Under the pieces are notes generated by a model. The model searched no databases. It was not told where the DNA came from and saw nothing but the letters and a program-made list of their open reading frames with translations. DNA of 61,232 nt, from positions 1-61,232 of the forward strand of contig NZ_MKJY01000188.1 in assembly GCF_001942465.1 (NCBI RefSeq), written 5' to 3'. How positions within the stretch are numbered: the first letter of the stretch is position 1; each line of letters starts with the position of its first letter. Below are positions 18,123-30,379 of this stretch, piece by piece. The translations under genes were made by a program, and so were the position numbers. This stretch comes from Actinomadura sp. CNU-125 (GTDB lineage: Bacteria; Actinomycetota; Actinomycetes; Streptosporangiales; Streptosporangiaceae).

Positions 18123-18466
18123 TGGTTCACCGGCCCTGATGAGACGACGTACCGGACGCCATGAAGTGGTCCACCTGCTCTCGATCCGAAACGCCGACTG
18201 GGTGCCGGCGATTCACCGTTGGAGGGTTGGGTGATCGTGCGACCACCACAGGCAACGCGACCGGAGATATCGGTTCCGTCACGGTAGTGCACTGACGGCC
18301 CGTCCGACAACCTTTGAACGCGGTGCATCGACGGACATCACCTCGTCCTAGCCCTATGACCGTACGGAATTCGACCGAACCGTCAAGTCGATTGGCGAAG
18401 CTGTCACCGTACGGCGACCGTGCGCACATTTAGGAATGGCCGGAATTCGGTCGATTCTCGACCGAA
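18123..18466. other. Intergenic region upstream of hutI
   Basis: No gene is supported here. The sequence is less GC-rich than its surroundings. Two copies of the palindrome CCGTACGG (18360-18367 and 18407-18414) are 47 bases apart and could be regulator half-sites for hutI. No confident promoter was identified. Confidence 0.4.
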
Positions 18467-18496
18467 AACCCCGCCGAACGGACGTCCGGCGGGGTT
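18467..18496 (-). terminator. Intrinsic terminator of hflX
   Basis: Ten-base perfect arms AACCCCGCCG and CGGCGGGGTT enclose a ten-base loop, and on the minus strand the stem runs into TTTTCGG. It lies 20 bases after the hflX stop. Confidence 0.85.
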
Positions 18497-18515
18497 CGCG
18501 ATCACTCGGAACGGG

Positions 18516-19934
18516 TCAGGCCGAGGCGGCCTCGAACCGGGCGAGTTCGGCGGCGAGGTCTTCGGGCACACGCGCGTGCAGCATCGTGCCCTCGGCGATG
18601 TGCTCCTGCTTGAGGACCTCGCCGCGCTCGTGGACCTGCGCGACCAGGTCGCCCCGCTCGTACGGGACGAGCACGTGCAGTTCGGCCTCGAGGCCGGGCA
18701 GCCCGGCTTCGATCGCCTCGCGCAGTTCCTCGATGCCGAAGCCGGTGCGGGCGGAGACGACGACGCTGTTCGGCTCGCGGCGCCGCAGCCGGGCGATCGC
18801 CAGTTCGTCCGCGGCGTCCGCCTTGTTGATCACGATGATCTCGGGGATGTTCTGGGCGTCGATCTCGCGCAGGACCTCCCGGACGGCGTCGATCTGCGCC
18901 TCCGGGTCGGGGTCGGAGCCGTCCACGACGTGCAGGACGAGTCCCGCGTCGGACACCTCTTCCAGCGTCGAGCGGAACGCCTCGACGAGCTGGTGCGGCA
19001 GGTGCCGGACGAACCCGACGGTGTCGGCCAGCGTGTAGGCGCGGCCGCCGGGGGTCTCGGCGCGCCGGACGGTCGGGTCGAGGGTGGCGAACAGGGCGTT
19101 CTCCACCAGGACCCCGGCGCCGGTGAGCCGGTTGAGCAGGGACGACTTGCCCGCGTTGGTGTAGCCGGCGATGGCGACGGCCGGCACCTCGTGGCGGCGC
19201 CGTCCGCCGCGCTTGGTGTCGCGCGACTTGGACATTTCGGCGATCTGGCGGCGCAGCTTGGCCATCCGGGTGCGGATCCGCCGCCGGTCCAGCTCGATCT
19301 TGGTCTCGCCGGGTCCGCGGCCGCCGATCCCGACGCCGCCGGCGGCGCGGCCGCCGACCTGCCGGGACAGGTTGCCGCCCCAGCCGCGCAGGCGGGGCAG
19401 CAGGTAGTCGAGCTGGGCGAGCTCGACCTGCGCCTTGCCCTCGCGGCTCTTGGCGTGCTGGGCGAAGATGTCGAGGATCAGGGCCGTCCGGTCGATGACC
19501 TTGACCTGGACGGTCTCCTCAAGGTGCCGCAGCTGGCTGGGGGCGAGTTCGCCGTCGCAGATGACGGTGTCGGCGCCGGTGGCGATGACGACGTCGCGCA
19601 GTTCGGCGGCCTTGCCGGAACCGATGTAGGTGGCCGGGTCGGGCCGGGAGCGGCGCTGCACGAGTCCTTCGAGCACTTCGGACCCGGCGGTCTCGGCGAG
19701 CAGCGCGAGTTCGCGCAGGGAGTTCTCGGCGGCCTCGGCGGTGCCCTCGGTCCAGACGCCCACCAGGACGACCCGCTCCAGCCGCAGGGAACGGTATTCG
19801 ACCTCGGTGACGTCGGTCAGTTCGGTGGACAGCCCGGCGACGCGACGCAGTGCCCGCCGGTCCTCTAGGTCGAGTTCGCCGGTCATCGGCTCGAACTCGT
19901 CCGTGGTCTGGTCTGCACTGAAAAGTTGAGTCAT
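18516..19934 (-). CDS. hflX: GTPase HflX
   Basis: A ribosome-associated GTPase that splits stalled or hibernating 70S ribosomes. 472 residues, intact. The N-terminal HflX domain contains TYIGSGKAAELRDVV and LDIFAQHAKSREGKAQVELA, then the glycine-rich hinge RQVGGRAAGGVGIGGRGPGE, a coiled-coil linker, and the G domain: G1 GYTNAGKSS, G2/G3 DPTVRR and DTVGFVRHLPH, G4 NKAD, G5 SARTG. I chose the ATG at MTQLFSADQ because GAGGAC precedes it; an in-frame extension of 18 codons lacks support. Terminated by a clear hairpin. Confidence 0.96.
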   Translation of the reverse strand: MTQLFSADQTTDEFEPMTGELDLEDRRALRRVAGLSTELTDVTEVEYRSLRLERVVLVGVWTEGTAEAAENSLRELALLAETAGSEVLEGLVQRRSRPDPATYIGSGKAAELRDVVIATGADTVICDGELAPSQLRHLEETVQVKVIDRTALILDIFAQHAKSREGKAQVELAQLDYLLPRLRGWGGNLSRQVGGRAAGGVGIGGRGPGETKIELDRRRIRTRMAKLRRQIAEMSKSRDTKRGGRRRHEVPAVAIAGYTNAGKSSLLNRLTGAGVLVENALFATLDPTVRRAETPGGRAYTLADTVGFVRHLPHQLVEAFRSTLEEVSDAGLVLHVVDGSDPDPEAQIDAVREVLREIDAQNIPEIIVINKADAADELAIARLRRREPNSVVVSARTGFGIEELREAIEAGLPGLEAELHVLVPYERGDLVAQVHERGEVLKQEHIAEGTMLHARVPEDLAAELARFEAASA

Positions 19935-20181
19935 ATGTCCTCGGTAGAACGCCGCGGCGCGGCTGTGTCTTCCCGGCGATCGTCTCACGCGGCGTCCCCC
20001 GCGTCACCTGCTTAAGCACCGGTTCCGCGGCGGGGGCCGCCGTGGGCCCGCGGTGGGTTGCGGCGGGCGCCGGAGGGGAGGGCAGGAGCAGGACGCGCTC
20101 GGGACGCGAAAGCGGCCGCAGGCCGGGGCCCGCGTTGACCGGCGCACGTACCGCCAAGTAACGTTCTTCGCGTAACAGAAA

Positions 20182-20201
20182 CGAAATTTCGCTATACGAA
20201 A
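20182..20201 (+). promoter_or_regulatory. Overlapping palindromes upstream of malate synthase (IclR-like operator candidate)
   Basis: CGAAATTTCG (20182-20191) is a perfect ten-base palindrome and overlaps TTTCG-CTATA-CGAAA (20187-20201). A degenerate copy, TTCGCGTAACAGAA, lies just upstream. They end ten bases before the aceB start, so a bound protein would block initiation. The 5-5-5 dyad resembles operators of IclR-family regulators; that assignment is inference. Confidence 0.5.
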
Positions 20202-20211
20202 GGGCGCGCAG

Positions 20212-21817
<1,606 letters not shown>

Positions 21818-21930
21818 CCCGGATGGTTTGACCGGGTGGTTCGACCGGCCGGGCAGGCCGCGGTGGTCCACGGGCCACCGCGGTCGCCCGTGCATTGCGG
21901 GTGGGCGGGGGCAGGGAGGATCGTGCAGGG

Positions 21931-23378
21931 ATGGAGCCGGAGCTGGAGGCGCTCGCGCGGCGCCTGAACGCGTCGCTGGGACCGGAACGGATCATCACCG
22001 ACGCCGTGCGGCTGCGGACGTACGAGTGCGACGGGCTGACGAACCATCGGTGCACGCCCGCCCTCGTCGTCCTGCCGGACACGGCCGAGCAGGTCGCGGC
22101 GGTCGTCCGGGAGTGCGCGGCGGCGGGCGTCCCGTACGTGGCGCGCGGATCGGGGACGGGCCTGTCGGGCGGGGCGCTCCCCCGCGCGGACGGCGTCCTG
22201 ATCGTGACGTCGCGGATGCGGCGGATCCTGGAGATCGATGTTCCCGGGCAGCGGGCGGTGGTGGAGCCCGGGGTGATCAACCTGGACGTGACGCGGGCCG
22301 CGCGGCCGTACGGGTACTACTTCGCACCCGACCCGTCCAGCCAGCAGATCTGCTCGGTCGGCGGGAACGTCGCGGAGAACTCCGGCGGCGCGCACTGCCT
22401 CAAGTACGGGTTCACCGCGCACCACGTGCTGGCCTGCGAGGTCGTCACGCCGGACGGGGAGCTGGTGGAGCTGTCGGCGGACGGCCCGGGCTACGACCTG
22501 CTCGGCGTGTTCGTCGGCGCGGAAGGGACGCTCGGCATCACCACGAAGATCACCGTACGGCTGACGCGGGTGCCCGAGACGGTGCAGACGCTGCTCGCGG
22601 CGTTCGGGTCGATCGAGGCGGGCGGGACGGCGGTGTCGGCGATCATCGGCGCGGGCGTCGTCCCGGCGGCGATCGAGATGATGGACGCGCTGTCGATCGA
22701 GGCGGCCGAGGCGGCGGTGCGGTGCGAGTACCCGCCGGGCGCGGGCGCGTGCTGATCGTGGAGCTGGACGGTCCGGAGGCGGAGGTCGCGGCGCAGTTCG
22801 CGCAGGTCGAGCGGTTGTGCCGGGACGCGGGCGCGTTCGAGATCCGGGTGGCGGCGGACGACGCGGAGCGGGCGCTGATCTGGACGGGCCGCAAGTCCGC
22901 GTTCGCGGCGGTGGGCCGGATCAGCCCCGCCTACATCGTCCAGGACGGCGTCATCCCAAGGACGGCTCTGCCGCGGGTGCTCGCGCGCATCGACGAACTG
23001 TCGGCCGAGTCCGGGGTGCGGGTCGCGAACGTCTTCCACGCGGGGGACGGCAATCTGCATCCGCTGGTGTTGTTCGACGACGCCGAGGAGGGTGCGGGCG
23101 CGCGCGCAGAGGAAGTGTCGGGCGCGATCCTGGATCTCTGCATCGAGCATGGCGGGTCCATCACGGGCGAGCACGGCGTGGGGGTGGACAAGTCCCGGTA
23201 CATGCCGCGCATGTTCACCGAGGCCGACCTGGACACCATGCAGATGGTTCGGTGCGGGTTCGACCCTGCGGGGCTCTGCAACCCCGGGAAGGTTTTCCCG
23301 ACGCCGCGCCTCTGCGGAGAGGTTCCGGGAGTGCGCAAGGGACCCCACCCGTTCGAGGGAAAGGCGGACCTGTTCTGA
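21931..23378 (+). CDS. glcD: Glycolate oxidase subunit GlcD (FAD-linked), one frameshift
   Basis: The catalytic flavin subunit that oxidises glycolate to glyoxylate. About 482 residues after repair. The PCMH-type FAD-binding domain carries VPYVARGSGTGLSGGALP and SVGGNVAENSGGAHCLKYG. The C-terminal substrate domain carries the histidine motif NVFHAGDGNLHPLVLFD and ITGEHGVGVDK. Reading is broken near 22745, where one base is missing between PPGAGA and VLIVELDGPEAEV. The chosen ATG gives MEPELEALARRL; a GTG 36 bases earlier is possible. Its stop codon overlaps the glcE start by one base, so the three subunits are translationally coupled. Confidence 0.92.
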
Positions 23379-24634
23379 TGCGGCCCCGCGATGAGACCGG
23401 CGGCGCCACGACCGGCGGCGACGCCCCCGGCGGTACGCCCGGCGATGCGCTCGACGCCCTGGCGAAGGTCTGCGGCGACGTCCGTCCGGGCGAGCCGGAG
23501 GAGGGCGTGCTGGGCGTCGAGCCCGCCGTCGTCGCGGCGCCCGGGACGGTCGGCGAGGCCGCCGAGGTGATGCGCGTCGCCGCCGAGCACGGGCTGGCGG
23601 TCGTCCCGCGCGGCGGCGAGACCCGGCTGGACTGGGGGACGCCTCCGCACCGGTGCGATCTGATCGTGGACACGCGGCGGCTGGACCGCCTGGTGGAGCA
23701 CGCGGCCGGAGACCTTGTGGCCACCGCGCAGGCGGGCATGCCGCTGGAACGGCTGAGCGAGGAGCTCGCAGGTAAAGAACAGCGGCTCGCCCTGGACTTG
23801 CCGATCCCCGGTTCCACAGTCGGCGGGACGATCGCGGCAGGCGCGGCGGGTCCGCTCCGGACCCTTTACGGAACCCCACGGAATCTGGTCATCGGGCTCA
23901 CGATCGTCCGGGCGGACGGTCAATTGGCGAAGTCGGGTGGCAAGGTCGTCAAGAACGTCGCCGGATACGACCTCGGACGGCTGTTCTGCGGCTCGTACGG
24001 GACGCTGGGCCTCATCGTCGAAGCCACGTTCCGTCTGCATCCGATCCCAACGGCTCGCGCATTCGTCACGCGTCCCGTGGACGGCCCAGAGGAAGCACAC
24101 GAAGCGGTGCAGGCTCTCTTGCATTCACCCGTGGTACCGAGTGCGGTCGAGTACCTCTCCCCTGGAACGGTGGCCGTCCTGCTGGAAGGCGTCCCGGACG
24201 GCGTCCGCGCGCGCGCCGCGCAAACGGTCGAACTGCTGGGCGACGCAGCGCGAGTCTCGGAGGACGCACCCGACGGATGGGGCCGCTACCCGGACGGCAC
24301 GGTCCTGCTCGACGTCGCCGCACCCCCGCCCGCGCTCCGCGACCTGCTCACGGCCCTGCGGGAGGACGGCCACGGCCCCGCCGTGACGTGGAGCGGGGAC
24401 GGGCACGGGTACGTGGGGCTGCCGTCAGACGGCGCACCGGCGGTCCTCGCCGGGGTGCGGGCCGCGCTGGCCCGCCACAAGGGCGGCGCGGTCGTCCGCT
24501 ACGCCCCGCGGGACGTGCGCGACGCCGTCGACGTGTGGGGCCCGGTGCCCGCCCTGTCGCTGATGCGGCGCGTCAAGGACCAGTTCGACCCCGATCACAG
24601 GCTGTCCCCCGGCCGTTTCACGGGAGGAATCTGA
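23378..24634 (+). CDS. glcE: Glycolate oxidase subunit GlcE (FAD-binding)
   Basis: A 418-residue FAD-binding subunit, a shorter paralogue of GlcD that lacks its C-terminal catalytic motifs. The PCMH domain shows [36 protein letters not shown] and [21 protein letters not shown]. The C-terminal end [21 protein letters not shown] is typical. Intact. The first 40 residues are Gly/Thr-rich and poorly conserved. The start ATG shares a base with the glcD stop and its own stop overlaps the glcF start, so it lies mid-operon. Confidence 0.92.
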   Translation: MRPRDETGGATTGGDAPGGTPGDALDALAKVCGDVRPGEPEEGVLGVEPAVVAAPGTVGEAAEVMRVAAEHGLAVVPRGGETRLDWGTPPHRCDLIVDTRRLDRLVEHAAGDLVATAQAGMPLERLSEELAGKEQRLALDLPIPGSTVGGTIAAGAAGPLRTLYGTPRNLVIGLTIVRADGQLAKSGGKVVKNVAGYDLGRLFCGSYGTLGLIVEATFRLHPIPTARAFVTRPVDGPEEAHEAVQALLHSPVVPSAVEYLSPGTVAVLLEGVPDGVRARAAQTVELLGDAARVSEDAPDGWGRYPDGTVLLDVAAPPPALRDLLTALREDGHGPAVTWSGDGHGYVGLPSDGAPAVLAGVRAALARHKGGAVVRYAPRDVRDAVDVWGPVPALSLMRRVKDQFDPDHRLSPGRFTGGI

Positions 24635-25964
24635 TGAGCGCCCCCTCGCCCGCATCCCCCTCGCCCGAACCGTCCGCGCCCGGATCGCCGAACGAGCTGA
24701 CGAACCTGCTCGGCGACTGCGTGCACTGCGGTTTCTGCCTGCCGACCTGCCCCACGTACGTGCTGTGGGGCGAGGAGATGGACTCGCCGCGCGGCCGCAT
24801 CCACCTGATGGACCAGCACGCGAAGGGCGAGCCGCTCGGCGGGCCGATGGTCGAGCACTTGACCGGTGCCTCGGCTGCATGGCGTGCGTGACGGCCTGCC
24901 CGTCGGGCGTCCGGTACGACCGGCTGATCGAGCTGACGCGGGCCGAGGTGGAGCGCGAGCATCCGCGACCGCTGCGGGACCGGGCCGTCCGCGAGCTGAT
25001 CTTCCGGCTGTTCCCGTACCGGCGGCGGCTGCGGGCGCTGCGCGGGCCGCTGCGCGCGTACCAGCGGTCGGGTCTGGACCGGTTCGTCCGCCGTTCGGGG
25101 GTGCTGGAGCGCGTGTCGCCGTCGCTGGCGGCGATGGAACGGCTCGCGCCGCCGCTGGGCCCGGCGCCCCGGCTGCCGGAGCGCGTCGCCGCGCGCGGGG
25201 ACCGGCGCGCCACGGTCGGGATGCTGGTGGGCTGCGTGCAGGGCGAGTTCTTCCCGGACGTCAACGCGGCGACGGCGCGCGTGCTGGCGCTGGAGGGGTG
25301 CGACGTCGTCGTCCCGCGCGGGCAGGGGTGCTGCGGCGCCCTGTCGATGCACGCCGGACGCGAGGACGAGGCGCGCGCGTTCGCCCGGCGGACGATCGAG
25401 GCGTTCGAGGGCGTGGACGTCGTCGTGGTGAACTCGGCGGGCTGCGGGTCGTCGATGAAGGAGTACCGGGCGCTGCTGGCCGGGGATCCGGCCTGGGCAC
25501 GGCGGGCGGAGGGCCTGTCGGAACGCACCCGCGACGTCGCGGAGTTCCTCGCCGAGCTGGGCCCCCGCGCGGAGCGGCGGCCGCTTCCGGTCACCGTCGC
25601 CTACCACGACGCGTGCCACCTGTCGCACGCGCAGCGCGTGCGGAGCCAGCCTCGGGAGCTGCTCGCGGGGATCCCGGAACTGGACGTCCGGGAGATCGCC
25701 GATCCCGACGTCTGCTGCGGCTCGGCCGGAACCTACAACCTGCTGCGGCCGGACGCGGCGGGCGAACTCGGCGACCGGAAGGCGGCGAACGTGGCCGCGA
25801 CCGGAGCCGAGCTGCTGGTCGCCGCGAACCCCGGATGCACGATGCAGATAGCGGGCGCGTTGCGCCGCCAGGGCACCGGCATCGCGATCGCGCACACCGT
25901 GGAGGTGCTCGACGCGTCCCTGCGGGGGCTCGGCCGGAACGCGCTCATCGAACGCGGTTCGTAG
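24634..25964 (+). CDS. glcF: Glycolate oxidase iron-sulfur subunit GlcF, one frameshift
   Basis: The electron-transfer subunit of glycolate oxidase, peripheral to the membrane. About 443 residues after repair. Two ferredoxin-type [4Fe-4S] motifs come first, [14 protein letters not shown] and [14 protein letters not shown]. Two CCG domains follow: [14 protein letters not shown] with [12 protein letters not shown], and [10 protein letters not shown] with [13 protein letters not shown]. One G is missing near 24862 (CACTTGGACCGG expected), between the two iron-sulfur motifs. The start overlaps the glcE stop. Last gene of the aceB-glcDEF group. Confidence 0.93.
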
Positions 25965-26110
25965 GCATTCGCCCTAGTGGTTCGGTATTTCTCGCGTCAA
26001 GGGCGGCCCGTCCGACATGAAATCGGGTGTCCGGTATCGTAACTGGCCGCCCACAGGCAGCACCCAGTAACCGATCCGAACGCAGGCGGGCCGAGGGGAG
26101 CACGGAGACC

Positions 26111-26860
26111 ATGTCGTACGGCAACCAGCCGCGGTCCGCGGGACGCAGGCGGCGGAAACCGGAGCGGACCGGCGCCGGCCGGCTCGGCCTCGCCGGAGCG
26201 CTCACCGGCGCCGTCGGGATCGCCGCGATCGCCGCCGGGATCGTCGTCCTGCGGCCCGGATCCGGCGATGCGGGCGGCGGGTCGGAACCGGCGCGGGCCA
26301 GCGGCGCGAGCGGCGCCTCCCCGACGGTCGGCTCGCGGCCCGCGCCCGAGACCGGCGCGTCCGTGAGCTTCACCACCCCGGAGGGGTACGGCTACAGCCT
26401 CGCGGCCGTCGGGTCCGGGACGGACGCGAAGCCGCTCGGCGCGACCGAGGCGCCGCCCTCGGGGACGACGTACGCCTACGCCGACTACGTGCTGACGAAC
26501 ACGCAGCGCCGTCCCGTCCTCCTCGACTTCCCGGCCGACCTGTTCATGCCCGAGGCGCAGGTGCCGAAGGACGCGCAGGAGCGGTGCATGCCGCAGAGCG
26601 GCATCCCCGAGGACATGTGCACGCTGCCCAACCACAGCGAGATCATCGCCCGCGTCGACCGAGCCGAGCCCCCGTTCGAGGAGGCCGGCACGCGGATGAT
26701 GCCCGCGGGCGCGTCCTATCTGGTGCGGATCGCCTCCGACCTTCCGGTCCGGACGGGCGTGTCGGCGGGCGACCTGAAGCTGTTCGTGTGGAACGCCCGC
26801 TACACCAGCGACCTCACGGGCATCGAACTGCCCTACCCGTCGTCGTCCGGGGCGTCCTGA
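26111..26860 (+). CDS. Hypothetical membrane-anchored protein
   Basis: A 249-residue protein with no recognised family. Residues 1-28 are basic, then comes one transmembrane helix at about 30-52 (LAGALTGAVGIAAIAAGIVV), a Gly/Ser/Pro linker, and an extracytoplasmic domain. That domain is strand-rich with two cysteines (ERCMPQSGIPEDMCTLPNH) likely to form a disulfide. The layout (YVLTNTQRRPVLLDFPADLF ... AGASYLVRIASDLPV) resembles Ig-like DUF4352-type domains, but I cannot assign it. Its 3' end overlaps the convergent solute-binding protein gene by 28 bases. GC content is the same as its neighbours. Confidence 0.7.
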   Translation: MSYGNQPRSAGRRRRKPERTGAGRLGLAGALTGAVGIAAIAAGIVVLRPGSGDAGGGSEPARASGASGASPTVGSRPAPETGASVSFTTPEGYGYSLAAVGSGTDAKPLGATEAPPSGTTYAYADYVLTNTQRRPVLLDFPADLFMPEAQVPKDAQERCMPQSGIPEDMCTLPNHSEIIARVDRAEPPFEEAGTRMMPAGASYLVRIASDLPVRTGVSAGDLKLFVWNARYTSDLTGIELPYPSSSGAS

Positions 26861-28533
26861 GTGAACCCGATGTCCTCGTAGGCGGGCTGGTGGAAACCGC
26901 AGGCGCCGATGTTGGCGAGGTCGGCGCGCGCGGCGACGAGCTGGGGACGCTGGTACAGCGGCAGGACGAGCGCCTCCTGCCAGACCAGACGATCGGCACG
27001 GTTCACAAGGACGTGAACCTCCGATCCCATCGTCGTTAGGGCCCGTTCCAGGGCCGAGTCAATGGCCGCGGTCCCGCCCCCTGAATAGTTCTGCTGCACC
27101 CTCCCTTCACGTGGACGGGCGTAAACCGCCCTCATCGACGACACGGGGAACGGGGTCCCGAGCCACGAGAACGGGACGATGTCGAAGTCTCCCTTGGTGA
27201 CATGCCGCCCGAACAGGTCCTCGGCCGGAACGGGCTCGATATCCACCCGGACGCCGATACGTTCGAGCAGCGCGCGCGCCAGTTCCCCCTCGCGTGTACC
27301 GATCGGCTGCCCGGCCGCGACGACGAACCGGAGCGCGAGCGTCCGCCCGTCCTTGACGCGGTACCGGCCCCGCATCGTCCAGCCCGCCTCGTCCAGGAGC
27401 CGGGCCGCCCGCGCCGGGTCATGGCGCCCGAAAGTGCCCGAGTTGTCGCGGTAGCCCTGCTGGGTGTTGACGTAGAAGTGGTTGCCGAGCGTCCGCACAG
27501 GCACTCCGAGGCCCGCGAGGTCGGAGCGGGCGATCGTCTCCCGCGCGATGCCGAGCATCACGGCGCGCCGGACCCGCTCGTCCGAGAGGATCGGCCCGCC
27601 GGCGTTGAACGTGAGAAGCCGCCGGTCCGGCCCGGCCGCCTGGCGCACCTCGGCGCCGGACGCCCGCCGGACGCGCCGCAGCGCGCCGGTGTCCAGCCCG
27701 ACGTCCATCAGGTCGATCTCCCCGTTGGCGAACGCGCCCGGCATCGCCGCCGGGTCCATGGCCCGGTAGACGATCCGGTCGAGCTTCGCGGGCCGCCCCC
27801 ACCAGCCGGGATCGCGCACGAGCGTGACCGTCTCGCCCGTCCGGTCGACGCCGGCGACCGTGAAGGGACCCGCGGTGACGGGCAGCCGGTCGCGCCACCC
27901 GCGGTTGAAAGCCCGGGGATCGGCGTAGGCGGCGGCCGGGTACAGCGGGCTGAACAGTCTCCGCCAGTCCGCGTACGGCCGCGCGAAGACGACCTTCACG
28001 ACGTGCTCGTCCGCGCCGCGCTCGACGCGCTCGATGCGCCGGTACCCGGTGTCGTCGGCGATCTCGTACCGCGAACCCCGTCCGGACAGCGCGCGCGCCT
28101 GCGCAGCGAAGTCCCGGTATCCGATGGCCCGCCCGTCCGACCACCGCGCCTTCGGATTGAGCCGATAAACGACCGTCTGCCCACGCCCGGTGCGCTTTAC
28201 CTCGGCCGAGCGAAGGTACTCCGGCACAGAATGCACCACGCCTTTCTCGTCCGCTCGCATGAGGTAGGGCAGAACCCCTTGCAGGACGCGTGCGGCCGAT
28301 CCGGTTTTGCCGTTCACGTGGTGGAAGTTCCACTGCACGGGGAATTCCGGCAGCGCCCAACGCAACCTGCCCCCGTCCCGTAGACGATCGCGCGGCATCG
28401 GATTGACGTCCGAACGAGGCAACACGGCGGTCGCCGCCTGTTCGGCCCCGCCGCCGGTGCACCCGGCGCCCCCGCACATAACGGGCACCGCAAGGAGCAC
28501 GACACCGATCCCCCACCGAACCCGGGTGGCCAT
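26833..28533 (-). CDS. ABC transporter solute-binding lipoprotein, family 5 (peptide type)
   Basis: A 566-residue extracytoplasmic binding protein for an oligopeptide or nickel-type importer. The signal peptide spans residues 1-24, with a lipobox ending at C25 (GGAGC); C20 is an alternative. The SBP_bac_5 fold shows WNFHHVNGKTGSAARVLQGV, a central LLTFNAGGPILSDERVRRAV (the typical FN...P..D..VR.A motif) and DFDIVPFSWLGTPFP. It is the last of four genes (permease, permease, fused ATPase, binding protein), an unusual position for the receptor, 77 bases after the ATPase stop. Intact. The ligand cannot be deduced. Confidence 0.88.
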   Translation of the reverse strand: MATRVRWGIGVVLLAVPVMCGGAGCTGGGAEQAATAVLPRSDVNPMPRDRLRDGGRLRWALPEFPVQWNFHHVNGKTGSAARVLQGVLPYLMRADEKGVVHSVPEYLRSAEVKRTGRGQTVVYRLNPKARWSDGRAIGYRDFAAQARALSGRGSRYEIADDTGYRRIERVERGADEHVVKVVFARPYADWRRLFSPLYPAAAYADPRAFNRGWRDRLPVTAGPFTVAGVDRTGETVTLVRDPGWWGRPAKLDRIVYRAMDPAAMPGAFANGEIDLMDVGLDTGALRRVRRASGAEVRQAAGPDRRLLTFNAGGPILSDERVRRAVMLGIARETIARSDLAGLGVPVRTLGNHFYVNTQQGYRDNSGTFGRHDPARAARLLDEAGWTMRGRYRVKDGRTLALRFVVAAGQPIGTREGELARALLERIGVRVDIEPVPAEDLFGRHVTKGDFDIVPFSWLGTPFPVSSMRAVYARPREGRVQQNYSGGGTAAIDSALERALTTMGSEVHVLVNRADRLVWQEALVLPLYQRPQLVAARADLANIGACGFHQPAYEDIGFTQDAPDDDG

Positions 28534-28610
28534 ATGCCTCTGCAGGACGGTTCCAAGCAGCCGGACGGCAGGGTGGGGGGCATCGCGGCGGGCGGGTCGT
28601 TGTCGGAGGG

Positions 28611-30379
28611 TCACGGGTGGGCTCCTTGCGGGGGGAGAGGGTGGTGGCAGGCGGCCTGGTGGTCGGGACGGGCCGTGGCGCGCGGCTGCGGGTCCGATGC
28701 GTCGCACGGGGTGCGCTGCACCGGGGCGAGCGCGGGATAGAGCGGGCAGCGCGGACGGAAGCGGCACCCGTCGGGAGGGTTCGCGGGGTCGGGGACGTCG
28801 CCGTGCAGGACGACGCGGGGGCGCGCGCGCTCAAGGATCGGGTCGGGTATCGGGATCGCGGCCAAAAGCGCGCGCGTGTACGGATGTGCAGGCGTCTCGT
28901 AGATCGCGGGGGTCGGGCCGAGTTCGACGATGCGGCCCATGTGCATGACCGCCACCCGGTCGGCGATCTGGTGCACGACCGCGAGGTCGTGTGCGACGAA
29001 CACGTAGGCGAGGCCCAAGCGGGATTGGATCTCTTGCAGGAGGTTCAGCACGCCCGCCTGCACGTGCGCGTCCAGGGACGCCACGGGTTCGTCCAGGAGC
29101 AGGAGACGTGGTTCCAGGGCGAGAGCCCTGGCGATGCCCACGCGTTGCCTTTGCCCGCCCGACAGTTCGTGGGGGTAGCGGTCCGCGTGGGCGGGCTCCA
29201 GCCCCACGAGGTCCAGGAGTTCCCGGACGCGCTGTCGTGCGGGCAAACCGAACGCGGTCAGCGGTTCGGCGATGCTGGCGCGGACGCGCATTCGGGGGTT
29301 GAGCGACGCGAGCGGGTCCTGGAAGACGAGCTGGACGTCGCGTCGCAGTTCCTTGCGGCGGGCGCGGCGCAGCGTGGCGGTGTCCTCGCCGAGGACGGTC
29401 ACACGGCCGCGGCGCGGAGCCGACAGCCGGAGAATCTCCAGCAGGGCGGTCGTTTTCCCGCAGCCGGACTCCCCCACCAGCGCGAGCGTCTCGCCCCGCC
29501 GGACGTCGAAGGTGATGCCGTCCACCGCCCGCACCGGCCCGTGGCCGCGGGCGAGCCCGTTCACCGCGAGCACCGCGGGGCCGGACGGGCGGGCGCGCGG
29601 CGCCGAGGGGGTCCGGGCGATGCGGGGCGCCGCGCGCAGGAGGTCGATCGTGCGGGGGTGCCTCGGGCCGCGGTAGATCTCCTCGACCGGGCCCTCCTCG
29701 ACGGTGCGGCCGGCGTGCATCACCATGACGCGGTCGGCGATCCCGGCGACGACGCCGAGGTCGTGGGCGATGAGGACGATCGCGGTTCCGGACGCCCGCA
29801 GGGTGCGCAGCGCGTCCAGGATCTGCGCCTGCACGGTGACGTCGAGGCCCGCGGTGGGCTCGTCGGCGATGAGGACGGACGGGTCGTTCGCCATCGCCAT
29901 TGCGATCAGCACGCGTCTCTGCATCCCACCCGAGAGTTCGTGGGGATACGCCCGCGCGCGCTTGGCGGCACCCGGGATGCCCACGCGTTCGAGCAGTTCG
30001 ACGGCGTGCGCGCGCGCCGCCGTGCGACGGGTGCGCCGATGGATGCGGACGGCTTCCGCGATCTGGTCGCCGATCCTTTGGAAGGGATCGAGGGAGGAGA
30101 GGTCCTGGAACACCATCGCCAGGTCCTTGCCGCGTGTCCGGGACAGGTCGGCGTCGGATCGTCCGAGGAGTTCGGTGCCGTGCAGCCGCACCGACCCGTC
30201 GGCGCGCCGCCGTCCGGGAGGAGGCCGAGCACGGCGAGGGCGAGCGCGGTCTTGCCGGAGCCCGACGCGCCGACGACGCCCAGCGTCTCCCCCGCGGCGA
30301 CCGCGAAGCCCGCGCCGCGCACCGCGCGGACGTCCGGCGGGTAGCGGACCCGTAGGTCCGCGACTTCCAGTACCGTCAC
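28611..30379 (-). CDS. Fused double ATPase of peptide/nickel ABC importer (DppD-DppF type), one frameshift
   Basis: Two complete ABC ATPase domains in one chain of about 590 residues. Domain 1 has Walker A GASGSGKT, signature LSGGMQRR and Walker B VLIADEPTAGLD. Domain 2 has GESGCGKT, LSGGQRQR and LLLLDEPVASLD. The oligopeptide-type tail CRFRPRCP closes it. Such fusions replace the usual DppD/DppF pair. One base is missing near 30215, between LLPDGGA and DGSVRLHGTELLG. The GTG start overlaps the upstream permease stop (GTGA), so the genes are coupled. It energises import through the two permeases encoded before it. Confidence 0.9.
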
